Shown one piece after another: positions 1 to 6,050 of a stretch of DNA of 7,330 nucleotides. The notes under the pieces are model-generated. The model did no database searches. It saw only the letters and a list, made by a program, of their open reading frames with translations, and had not been told where the DNA came from. The translations under genes were made by a program, and so were the position numbers. The DNA is taken from contig DKNW01000005.1 of NCBI GenBank assembly GCA_002469805.1, positions 1 to 7,330 on the forward strand, written 5' to 3'. Origin of the DNA: Rhodobiaceae bacterium UBA7378 (GTDB taxonomy: Bacteria > Pseudomonadota > Alphaproteobacteria > RS24). Each line of letters starts with the position of its first letter. Within the stretch, counting starts at the first letter, position 1.

Positions 1-287
1 ACCGGCTTGCCGGCGGCTGTTTTCCAGCCGCGGCGTTTCCAATTATTGATCCAGCTGGTGATGCCGTCTTTGACATACACGCTATCCGTGACAAGCCGGA
101 TGTTTGCGCCATTGGGCACCGCGCCCAGCGCTTCGATTGCCGCCATCAATTCCATTTGGTTATTGGTAGTCGAGGGCGCGCCGCCACATAGCTCGCGAGA
201 TCCGTCGGGGCCATTGATCAGGACGCCCCAACCGCCGGGTCCCGGATTTCCTGAGCACGCACCGTCTGTGTGAATTTCATAAGTCAT
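1..287 (-). CDS. rnhA: Ribonuclease HI, 5' part (cut by the left window edge)
   Basis: Ribonuclease HI cuts the RNA strand of RNA-DNA hybrids in the cytoplasm, removing R-loops and RNA primers. The first 95 codons are visible, out of about 150 usual for the family. The protein opens with MTYEIHTDGACSGNPGPGGW, the classic RNase H start. Three of the four carboxylates of the metal site can be seen: D8 in HTDGAC, E46 in NNQMELMAA and D68 in VTDSVYV. The basic, Trp-rich substrate-handle region (WINNWKRRGWK, residues 79-89) follows. The fourth Asp lies outside the window. The ATG at 285-287 overlaps the thrB stop as ATGA, so it is the last visible gene of the ispH-thrB-rnhA run and is probably translated by coupling, since no strong ribosome binding site precedes it. 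The gene is cut by the window edge, not broken. Confidence 0.96.
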   Translation of the reverse strand, partial: MTYEIHTDGACSGNPGPGGWGVLINGPDGSRELCGGAPSTTNNQMELMAAIEALGAVPNGANIRLVTDSVYVKDGITSWINNWKRRGWKTAAGKP

Positions 288-1258
288 AATGTCAGCCCGT
301 AATCAGCCGGTCGTGTAGCACTTCGGTGAAAGCGCAACCGGCGCAGAAAATCGTTAGGGTTTTTGGGTTCCACCTGCGCGCCATTGATCTGATTCAACCA
401 GTCAAACAGGCGGGTTGTCAAAAACCGCATGGCGGCACCGGCGGCCAGAATTGGCATAGCATCAATCTCCGCTTGCGATAGCGGACGGATGTTCTGATAG
501 CCGGAAACCATGGCCCGCGCTTTCGTTACATTAAACGTGGCGTCGGCCTCAAAGCACCACGCATTAAGGGCAATTGCGAGGTCATAGGCGTAAAAATCAT
601 TGCACGCAAAATAAAAATCGATCAGGCCCGATACGTCCATTTGCATGAAAAACACATTGTCCGGAAACAGGTCGGCATGAATAATGCCGGCGGGCAAATC
701 ATCTGGCCATGCCGTCGCCAGACGCGCTAGCTCTTGCTCCATAGCCTTGGTTAAATCAGGGCTCACTTCGTCGGCCCGATCGTGGCAGCGTTCGAAAAGT
801 GCTTGCCAATTGGCGCGCCCATGATTGTTTTCCCGCCGCAAATCAAAGCCATCGCTTGCCACATGCATGCGTGCCATGGCAGCACCCAGCGCACGGCAAT
901 GTTCGGGCTGCGGGGTTTTGACACTGCGGCCCTCCAAAAAGCTGACCAGCGCCGCCGGCTTTCCCTTCACGGTACTGATGAGACCATCATCATGGCGCGT
1001 AAGCGGCACCGGACACGATAGACCTTTGGCTGATAGATGCTGCATCAGGCCGAGGAAAAACGGTAAATCTTCTGCCGCCACGCCATTGGCTGAACTTTCA
1101 TAAACCGTCAGAATATATTTTGCTTCGGCTGTCGTAAGCAGAAAGTTCGAGTTTTGTACGCCCGCCGTGATGCCCTTGAGATCACGAATTTCTGCCAATG
1201 GATAATGCGCCGCAAATTGTGCAAGCGTGTCGGCATCAATGTCTGTGTAGACAGCCAT
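284..1258 (-). CDS. thrB: Homoserine kinase, choline-kinase-like type
   Basis: This enzyme phosphorylates L-homoserine with ATP to O-phosphohomoserine, the step before threonine synthase, in the cytoplasm. At 324 residues it matches the alphaproteobacterial and pseudomonad ThrB that has an aminoglycoside-phosphotransferase/choline-kinase fold, unrelated to the GHMP-type ThrB of E. coli. Visible motifs are a nucleotide-binding loop, GITAGVQNSNF (residues 29-39), with the kinase-type Lys in AKYILTVYE (47-54); the catalytic loop IIHADLFPDN (192-201: H194, D196, N201); and the metal-binding Asp in GLIDFYFAC (D214). The start ATG (1256-1258) overlaps the ispH stop in TAATG and the stop overlaps the rnhA start in ATGA, so the gene sits in the middle of a coupled operon. 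The link with ispH and rnhA looks like conserved gene order and not a shared pathway. Related kinases share the fold, but the length and context fit ThrB well. Confidence 0.95.
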   Translation of the reverse strand: MAVYTDIDADTLAQFAAHYPLAEIRDLKGITAGVQNSNFLLTTAEAKYILTVYESSANGVAAEDLPFFLGLMQHLSAKGLSCPVPLTRHDDGLISTVKGKPAALVSFLEGRSVKTPQPEHCRALGAAMARMHVASDGFDLRRENNHGRANWQALFERCHDRADEVSPDLTKAMEQELARLATAWPDDLPAGIIHADLFPDNVFFMQMDVSGLIDFYFACNDFYAYDLAIALNAWCFEADATFNVTKARAMVSGYQNIRPLSQAEIDAMPILAAGAAMRFLTTRLFDWLNQINGAQVEPKNPNDFLRRLRFHRSATRPADYGLTL

Positions 1259-2220
1259 TATTCGCCCCGAAGCTGTCGCGGCAATTTAAAGTGCACATTT
1301 TCCACCACATCCCCAGCCTCGATAATCTCCAAACTGAAACGTGCATGCAACCTGGTGATAACAGCCGCGACCATGGTTTCGGGGGCCGAAGCACCTGCCG
1401 TCAGACCAATGCGATCGGCACTTTCTACATCCGACCAGTCAATTGCGTCTGGCCCTTCAATCAACCGAGCGCGAGGGCAATCTGCTTGGCGCGCAACGTC
1501 GACAAGGCGTTGCGAATTTGACGAATTGGCCGCTCCGATAACCAACATGCAATCAACCTGCGGGGCAATCTCTTTAACGGCGGCCTGCCGGTTTGTTGTC
1601 GCGTAGCAAATATCTTCTTTGTGCGGTGCTGCAATATCGGGAAAGCGCGCGCGCAGCACATCTATCACATCGCTTGTGTCGTCAACCGACAGCGTTGTTT
1701 GGGTCACATAAGCAAGCAGGGTATCGGGCGGTGGCACGACACTGCGGGCATCGGCCACAGTTTCAATGAGGGTCATGGCACCTGCGGGCACCTGGCCCAT
1801 CGTGCCAATAACTTCGGGATGTCCGGCATGACCGATAAGCAGAATGTGGCGCTTGGCGTCATGGTGCCGCGCGGCCTCAATATGTACTTTTGAAACCAGC
1901 GGACAGGTTGCATCCAGCCAATTAAGCCCGCGCGCTTCGGCATCAGCTGGCACGCTTTTCGGCACCCCATGGGCTGAAAAGATTACCGGTACATCATCGG
2001 GAACTTCGTCCAGTTCATCGACAAAAACGGCCCCCTTTTTTTCAAGTGCCGTGACAACTTGGCGGTTATGCACAATTTCGTGGCGCACATAGACCGGCGT
2101 GCCATATAAAACCAGCGCGCGTTCGACGATTTGAATGGCACGATCCACCCCGGCGCAAAAACCCCGTGGCGTTGCCAGTATAAGTGTTTTCGATGGCTTG
2201 GATGTTTCCGGCACTCGCAC
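1258..2220 (-). CDS. ispH: 4-hydroxy-3-methylbut-2-enyl diphosphate reductase (IspH/LytB)
   Basis: IspH is the last enzyme of the MEP isoprenoid pathway. It reduces HMBPP to IPP and DMAPP using a 4Fe-4S cluster. Counting from the GTG chosen here, the three cluster cysteines are C22 (PRGFCAGVDRAI), C106 (DATCPLVSKVH) and C205 (EDICYATTNRQ). Substrate residues are H47 (VRHEIVHN), H134 and E136 (GHAGHPEVIGT), the TQTTLSVDDT block and SSNSQRL. The length of 320 residues is typical. The frame can also start at a TTG (2248-2250, 330 residues) or a second GTG (2212-2214, 318 residues). I chose the GTG at 2218-2220 because GGAAAG lies four bases upstream of it, while nothing like a ribosome binding site precedes the TTG. 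There is no ATG near the conserved core. It is the first gene of the leftward operon, and its stop (TAA) overlaps the thrB ATG by one base. Confidence 0.95.
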   Translation of the reverse strand: MRVPETSKPSKTLILATPRGFCAGVDRAIQIVERALVLYGTPVYVRHEIVHNRQVVTALEKKGAVFVDELDEVPDDVPVIFSAHGVPKSVPADAEARGLNWLDATCPLVSKVHIEAARHHDAKRHILLIGHAGHPEVIGTMGQVPAGAMTLIETVADARSVVPPPDTLLAYVTQTTLSVDDTSDVIDVLRARFPDIAAPHKEDICYATTNRQAAVKEIAPQVDCMLVIGAANSSNSQRLVDVARQADCPRARLIEGPDAIDWSDVESADRIGLTAGASAPETMVAAVITRLHARFSLEIIEAGDVVENVHFKLPRQLRGE

Positions 2221-2298
2221 TTTTCTTTCCGTCTGACAATTGCGCTGCAATCAGGCTTGAGGTTGACCGCGTGTTTGGATAATGTCTCATGCAAACTA

Positions 2299-2308
2299 GT
2301 TCATGAAC
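2299..2308. repeat. Perfect 10-bp palindrome GTTCATGAAC
   Basis: GTTCATGAAC reads the same on both strands and lies in the middle of the divergent ispH/lipoprotein intergenic region, where an operator would be expected. It does not extend further: the flanking bases are A on both sides. A palindrome this short can occur by chance. Confidence 0.35.
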
Positions 2309-2309
2309 A

Positions 2310-2323
2310 GTTGTTTCGACAAC
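2310..2323. repeat. Small inverted repeat with a TTCG loop
   Basis: GTTGT-TTCG-ACAAC forms a perfect 5-bp stem with a UUCG tetraloop when transcribed rightwards. It starts two bases after the GTTCATGAAC palindrome and lies 27 bases before the lipoprotein ATG. It has no T-tract, so it is not a typical terminator. It might be a short leader hairpin of the lipoprotein transcript or half of an operator. Confidence 0.3.
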
Positions 2324-2350
2324 CCCGTCCGAAAAGTTTCAGATACAATC

Positions 2351-2848
2351 ATGCCGATAAAATCAAAATGGATTCCTGTCCTTCTTCTGTTACCCCTGCT
2401 CGCTGCATGCGGCGGTAGAGACATCGCGCCGGAACGCTGCCCGAGCGGTGGTGTGCTGGCAACGGCGGAAAGCCTGCCAGCCATGCAAGGAACAGGTGTT
2501 GATGGAAAAAGCGCGGAAATTTATGGGGTCACGGTTGCTTGTTCGCGGGGCGATAATGGCTCCGAGGCGGTAGTGACGGTGTATGGCGAACTGTTTGGCG
2601 TGCAAGACACAAATGTGACGATTTTTGCCGGTCTGGTCGATAAAGACGAGGCGGTGCAGGCGCGGACGCAAAAAGATGTTAGGGTTGGACAGGGCCGTTT
2701 CGAGATTGAAATGCCAGCGTTAACATACAGTATCGCCGAGCTTGGTGCTGTCGATTTGGCTGCGTTCCTCGCTGGGTTCGTTCTGACGCCCGAACAGCTG
2801 GAAGCCAACAGGTCAGAATGGCGCGATAACCTCAATATCAAAAAATAA
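2351..2848 (+). CDS. Small secreted lipoprotein of unknown function
   Basis: The predicted product is a 165-residue lipoprotein. The N terminus has a lipoprotein signal peptide: positive residues (K4, K6), a hydrophobic run (residues 8-19) and a lipobox LLAAC with the lipidated Cys at 20, followed by GGRD. D24 is at +4, not +2, so it gives no classical inner-membrane retention signal, and outer-membrane anchoring is plausible. The mature part has two more cysteines (C30 and C64) that could form a disulfide, alternating short hydrophobic segments that suggest beta strands, and a C-terminal GFVLTPEQLEANR (142-154). From memory, a family of small alphaproteobacterial lipoproteins shares a CP-x-LA-A start after the lipobox and an LTPEQL-x-x-NR end; this may be a diverged member. 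The start at 2351 is preferred over an in-frame ATG at 2303 because it puts the signal peptide at the N terminus. Neither start has a clear ribosome binding site. Function is unknown, and the gene probably has its own promoter. Confidence 0.82.
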   Translation: MPIKSKWIPVLLLLPLLAACGGRDIAPERCPSGGVLATAESLPAMQGTGVDGKSAEIYGVTVACSRGDNGSEAVVTVYGELFGVQDTNVTIFAGLVDKDEAVQARTQKDVRVGQGRFEIEMPALTYSIAELGAVDLAAFLAGFVLTPEQLEANRSEWRDNLNIKK

Positions 2849-2871
2849 TGGGCATAATTCACCCTGTTGCA

Positions 2872-2899
2872 TTGACACGCTGGAAGCCTGGGGTAAGGT
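2872..2899 (+). promoter_or_regulatory. Sigma70-like promoter for the gcv operon
   Basis: A consensus -35 box TTGACA (2872-2877) is followed after 16 bases by TAAGGT (2894-2899), a partial -10 match with the conserved first T, A and last T. It starts 23 bases after the lipoprotein stop. Transcription would begin near 2906, just before aptamer 1 of the riboswitch. The perfect -35 and the position support it; the weak -10 lowers confidence. Confidence 0.6.
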
Positions 2900-2910
2900 G
2901 GAGCAATAAC

Positions 2911-3091
2911 CCGCGTTACGGGAGACGCTGTCTTTATAGGCAGGGCCGAAGGAGCAACCGCCCTCGGAAACTCTCAGGCAAAAGGACCGTAGCCGGATAA
3001 CACTCTGGAAAGTAGAGAACCTTGGTTCTCTCACCGACGGGGCTAAGCTGTCTGCGGGCAGTCAATTCTCTCAGGTTCAAGCGACAGAGGA
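2911..3091 (+). promoter_or_regulatory. Tandem glycine riboswitch (two aptamers)
   Basis: The leader RNA of gcvT carries two consecutive glycine aptamers, which bind glycine and adjust expression of the glycine-cleavage genes. Aptamer 1 (2911-2996): P1 pairs 2911-2921 with 2987-2996 (ten pairs, one bulged C at 2914, one U-G pair), P2 pairs GAGA 2922-2925 with TCTC 2972-2975, P3a is CTGTC/GGCAG (2928-2932 with 2939-2943), and the conserved core shows GCCGAAGGAGCAA (2945-2957) and ACTCTCAGG (2970-2978) followed by CAAAAGGAC. Aptamer 2 (3003-3089): P1 pairs CTCTG 3003-3007 with CAGAG 3085-3089, P3a is a perfect 7-bp hairpin (3014-3020 with 3025-3031), P3b pairs CTGTC 3048-3052 with GGCAG 3057-3061, and the core has CACCGACGGGGC and TCTCAGG. 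The linker is short (2997-3002). The downstream gene, gcvT, is the classic target of this riboswitch class. Confidence 0.93.
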
Positions 3092-3131
3092 GGGCGTGGT
3101 ACCATCTTCACTGGAAGGTGCCCCCTTGGAG
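3088..3131 (+). promoter_or_regulatory. Riboswitch expression platform and gcvT ribosome binding site
   Basis: Between aptamer 2 and the gcvT ATG lies a possible hairpin: GGGC 3092-3095 pairs with GCCC 3120-3123 and can extend outward across one A-C mismatch to 3088-3127, enclosing an inner stem 3104-3109 with 3114-3119. No T-tract follows, so this is not an intrinsic terminator. The gcvT ribosome binding site GGAG (3128-3131) sits right after the hairpin, seven bases before the ATG at 3139. This layout suggests control of translation initiation. The direction of control cannot be read from the sequence alone, although glycine usually switches gcv genes on. Confidence 0.55.
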
Positions 3132-3138
3132 TCGTTTA

Positions 3139-4281
3139 ATGAGTGGTGCAATACCATCCTCACCTAAAGACGAAGTGCCCCTGGCACGAACACCCTTGTT
3201 TGGGCTGCACACGTCGTCGGGCGCGCGCATGGTGCCGTTTGCCGGTTATGAAATGCCGGTTCAATATGCTGAAGGCGTGTTGCACGAGCACAACCATACC
3301 CGCGCCAGTGCGGGCCTTTTCGATGTGTCGCATATGGGCCAAGCCCGCCTTGTGCCCGAAGCAGAAGGCACAGACGTCGCCGCCCTGATGGAGCAACTTG
3401 TTCCCGGCGGCATCACCACGTTGAGCGAAGGCCGGATCCGCTACACCTTACTGACCAATGCGGCAGGCGGTATTCGCGATGACCTGATGGTGACGCGGTT
3501 TGACAATACGCTGTGGCTGGTCGTGAATGCGGCATGTAAACACGAAGACTTTGACCATATTGCGCGCACGCTGGCCGGGGTTGCACGCCTAGAGATAGAA
3601 GCGCGCGCATTGTTGGCTCTGCAAGGGCCGCAAGCGGCGACAATTTTGCAAACCGAGATCGCGGGCGTTGACGAACTTTCATTTATGCAGGCGCGTTGGT
3701 GCCGCTGGCATGATCACGATGTGCTGGTGTCGCGCTGCGGTTATACGGGCGAAGACGGCTTTGAGATTTCGTTACCGCCGGAAGTCGCAGCTGGTTTTGC
3801 AGAAACCTTATTGGCGGATACACGCGTTGCGTTGATCGGGCTGGGCGCGCGCGACAGCCTGCGACTGGAAGCGGGCTTGTGCTTGTACGGACACGATATT
3901 GATGAAACCACGTCGCCGATTGAGGCTGATTTGTTGTGGACCATTCCCAAACGTCGGCGCGAATCGGCGGACTATCCGGGCGCGGATGTTGTTTCCACGC
4001 ATCTTGCATCGGGCACAAAGCGTCAGCGCGTTGGCCTATTGCCAGAGGGTCGTGCACCGGCTCGCGAGGGCGCGCAAATTTGTGCGATGGATGGAACAGC
4101 AATCGGCGCGGTGACGAGCGGCGGGTTCAGCCCGACATTGGAGCGTCCGGTAGCTATGGGATATGTGGATGCAGACCACGCAAATACCGACACGCGGGTC
4201 CAGCTAATTGTTCGCGGCAAACCCCTGCCGGCACGCGTTGTTGCCATGCCATTTGTGCCGCACCGGTACAAACGGGCCTAG
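3139..4281 (+). CDS. gcvT: Glycine cleavage system T protein (aminomethyltransferase)
   Basis: GcvT takes the aminomethyl group from lipoylated H protein and transfers its carbon to tetrahydrofolate, releasing ammonia and giving 5,10-methylene-THF. The 380-residue product starts TPLFGLHTSSGARMVPFAGY (residues 18-37) after a short N-terminal stretch not found in E. coli GcvT. Other markers are FDVSHMGQ (61-68), GGIRDDLMV (110-118, holding the catalytic Asp pair D114/D115), LALQGPQA (159-166), SRCGYTGEDGFEIS (198-211), and the family signature ARDSLRLEAGLCLYGHDID (237-255). The C-terminal barrel has IGAVTSGGFSPTLERPVAMGYV (322-343). The ATG at 3139 is preferred because GGAG lies seven bases upstream and the conserved domain begins soon after. 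The in-frame extension to 3022 would run through riboswitch aptamer 2 and is rejected. It is the first gene after the glycine riboswitch, with gcvH 48 bases downstream. Confidence 0.97.
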   Translation: MSGAIPSSPKDEVPLARTPLFGLHTSSGARMVPFAGYEMPVQYAEGVLHEHNHTRASAGLFDVSHMGQARLVPEAEGTDVAALMEQLVPGGITTLSEGRIRYTLLTNAAGGIRDDLMVTRFDNTLWLVVNAACKHEDFDHIARTLAGVARLEIEARALLALQGPQAATILQTEIAGVDELSFMQARWCRWHDHDVLVSRCGYTGEDGFEISLPPEVAAGFAETLLADTRVALIGLGARDSLRLEAGLCLYGHDIDETTSPIEADLLWTIPKRRRESADYPGADVVSTHLASGTKRQRVGLLPEGRAPAREGAQICAMDGTAIGAVTSGGFSPTLERPVAMGYVDADHANTDTRVQLIVRGKPLPARVVAMPFVPHRYKRA

Positions 4282-4329
4282 AAACCCAGCATGTGAGATT
4301 TGGTTATTTGATGATGAGGATGAAAAAAA

Positions 4330-4707
4330 ATGAGCGGCATTAAATTTACGAAAGACCATGAATGGATAAGTGTCGACGGTGATACGGCAACGATTGGCAT
4401 TACGGCCTATGCGCAGGAACAATTGGGCGATGTTGTTTTTGTTGAAGTTCCTGAAACCGGCAAAACCGTGGCGCAGGGCGATGAAGCCGGTGTTGTGGAA
4501 AGCGTGAAAGCCGCCAGCGAAGTTTACGCGCCCGTGTCGGGCGAAGTTGTTGATGCAAATGCTGATCTTGAAGACAATCCGGCACTTGTGAACCAAGATC
4601 CGCAATCGGGCGGCTGGTTTTTTCGCCTGCGTCTTAGCGATGAAGGCGAACTCGACGGCCTTATGGATGAAGCGGCTTACAAAGCCTATATTGAGGAGCT
4701 TGACTGA
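4330..4707 (+). CDS. gcvH: Glycine cleavage system H protein (lipoyl carrier)
   Basis: The H protein carries the aminomethyl group on a swinging lipoyl arm between the P, T and L proteins. The 125-residue length is normal. It opens with the family start KFTKDHEWIS (5-14) and has GITAYAQEQLGDVVFVEVPE (23-42). The lipoyl-attachment Lys is K60 in VVESVKAASEVYAPVSGEV (55-73). The end, GGWFFRLRLSD, is also typical. GAGGA at 4316-4320 lies nine bases before the ATG, separated from it by an A-rich stretch. The 48-base gap after gcvT holds no terminator-like hairpin, so gcvT and gcvH are probably on one transcript. The stop overlaps the gcvPA start by one base (TGATG). Lipoylation enzymes are not in the window. 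Confidence 0.98.
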   Translation: MSGIKFTKDHEWISVDGDTATIGITAYAQEQLGDVVFVEVPETGKTVAQGDEAGVVESVKAASEVYAPVSGEVVDANADLEDNPALVNQDPQSGGWFFRLRLSDEGELDGLMDEAAYKAYIEELD

Positions 4708-6050
4708 TGCGTTATTTACCTCTGAACGATCAAGACCGAACAGATATGCTGACGCGTATTGGTGTCGACAATATCGAGGCGCTTTTCGTTGACGTGCCGG
4801 CGGCGGCGCGCCTTGATGGACCGGTTGATCTACCGCGCCATCAAAGCGAAATGCAGGTTGAGCGGGACATGCAACGGCTGGCTGCGAAAAACATGACGGC
4901 CGGATCAGTGCCTTTTTTCTGCGGCGCAGGCGCATATAAACACCATGTGCCAGCCACGGTTGATCATATTATTCAGCGGTCGGAATTTCTAACTTCCTAT
5001 ACGCCCTATCAGCCGGAAATCACGCAAGGCACGTTGCAATATCTGTTCGAGTTTCAAACTCAAGTTGCTGAACTCACCGGCATGGAGGTCGCCAACGCGT
5101 CCATGTATGACGGCTCGACCGCCGCTGGCGAGGCTGTGTTGATGGCTCATCGCGTGACACGGCGCACCAAGGCTGTCGTGTCGGGTAGGGTGCATCCGCA
5201 ATATATCGACGTTATTGCCAATTTGTCCGATATGGGCGGTTTCGGGCTGACCCAAGTGCCGCCAAGCATTGTCGGCATGGAGGAATTATTGTCGCATATT
5301 GATGACCAGACATCATGTGTCGTGGTTCAAAACCCAGATTTTTTTGGCACGGTGCATGATTATTCTGCTCTGGCCGAGGCTGTTCACGAACGCGGTGCCC
5401 TGCTGATTATTGCGTTCACCGAAGTTGTGTCTTTGGGTGTGTTGAAAACTCCCGGCGCGATGGGCGCCGACATTGTTGTGGGCGAAGGTCAATCGCTGGG
5501 CAATGGCCTGAATTTTGGCGGGCCTTATGTGGGGCTGTTTGCGGCGCGGCAGAAGTTTTTGCGTCAGATGCCCGGGCGCCTATGTGGTGAAACGATCGAT
5601 GCTGATGGTAATCGCGGTTTCGTTTTAACGCTGTCGACCCGTGAGCAGCACATTCGCCGCGACAAGGCGACGTCGAACATATGCACAAATTCGGGTCTGT
5701 GTTCGCTGGCTTTCACAGCGCATTTATCGCTATTGGGTGGCGACGGCTTGCAACATCTGGCGCGCTTGAACCACGAGCGTGCTGTCGATCTCGCCAGTCA
5801 GGTAAGCGCCCTTGATGGGGTTCGGCTGGTCAATGAAACATTTTTCAATGAATTCACGCTCGAATTGCCCCGTCCTGCTAATGACGTAATAAATGCGCTG
5901 GCTGAACGCGGCGTGCTGGGGGGCGTGCCAGTTTCTCGCCTCATGCCCGATGGCGGGTTTGATAATCATGTGCTGGTGGCGATTACTGAAACCTGCGCAT
6001 ACGAAGATATAACCGCGTTTACCACGGCGCTTGAGGAGGTGCTGTCATGA
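4707..6050 (+). CDS. gcvPA: Glycine dehydrogenase (decarboxylating), subunit 1 of split P protein
   Basis: Together with GcvPB this forms the PLP-dependent P protein, which decarboxylates glycine and loads the aminomethyl group on the H protein. The 447 residues match the N-terminal half of one-chain GcvP and the usual length of split subunit 1. Markers are FCGAGAYKHHVP (71-82), the signature YTPYQPEITQGTLQ (98-111), ASMYDGSTAAGEA (131-143), GEGQSLGNGLNFGGPYVGLF (259-278) and REQHIRRDKATSNICTN (312-328). It has no PLP lysine; that lies in subunit 2, as known for this family. GAGGAG at 4693-4698 lies eight bases before the ATG, inside the end of gcvH. The start overlaps the gcvH stop by one base and the stop overlaps the gcvPB start by four (ATGA), so all three are probably translated in a coupled way, which should help keep the subunits in balance. 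Confidence 0.97.
   Translation: MRYLPLNDQDRTDMLTRIGVDNIEALFVDVPAAARLDGPVDLPRHQSEMQVERDMQRLAAKNMTAGSVPFFCGAGAYKHHVPATVDHIIQRSEFLTSYTPYQPEITQGTLQYLFEFQTQVAELTGMEVANASMYDGSTAAGEAVLMAHRVTRRTKAVVSGRVHPQYIDVIANLSDMGGFGLTQVPPSIVGMEELLSHIDDQTSCVVVQNPDFFGTVHDYSALAEAVHERGALLIIAFTEVVSLGVLKTPGAMGADIVVGEGQSLGNGLNFGGPYVGLFAARQKFLRQMPGRLCGETIDADGNRGFVLTLSTREQHIRRDKATSNICTNSGLCSLAFTAHLSLLGGDGLQHLARLNHERAVDLASQVSALDGVRLVNETFFNEFTLELPRPANDVINALAERGVLGGVPVSRLMPDGGFDNHVLVAITETCAYEDITAFTTALEEVLS

Larger units (their letters stand above)
2221..2350. promoter_or_regulatory. Divergent intergenic region between ispH and the lipoprotein gene
   Basis: This stretch separates the leftward ispH operon from the rightward lipoprotein gene, so it should hold promoters for both. 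I can see candidate hexamers only: leftward, TTGTCG followed after 18 bases by TAGTTT; rightward, TTGACC at 2263-2268 without a convincing -10 at the right distance. None is strong enough to call alone. The region also holds a perfect palindrome and a UUCG hairpin, listed separately. Confidence 0.4.

Noticed and set aside
7..273. Plus-strand open frame at the left edge
   Set aside because: It lies antisense to rnhA, whose catalytic motifs are unmistakable.
2344..2349. TACAAT as a -10 box for the lipoprotein gene
   Set aside because: It directly abuts the ATG at 2351, so transcription would begin inside the gene, after the start codon.
2303..2350. Longer start of the lipoprotein gene at the ATG at 2303
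   Set aside because: It would place 16 polar residues ahead of the lipoprotein signal peptide, and no ribosome binding site precedes it.
3092..3127. Intrinsic terminator after the riboswitch
   Set aside because: The GGGC/GCCC hairpin is followed by CCTTGGAGTC and not by a T-tract.
3022..3138. In-frame upstream extension of gcvT by 39 codons
   Set aside because: It would translate riboswitch aptamer 2, shows no GcvT similarity, and the ATG at 3139 has its own GGAG ribosome binding site at seven bases.
4204..4935. Long minus-strand open frame of 243 codons opposite gcvT, gcvH and gcvPA
   Set aside because: It spans the ends of three clear plus-strand genes, resembles no protein I know, and is explained by codon bias of the real genes.
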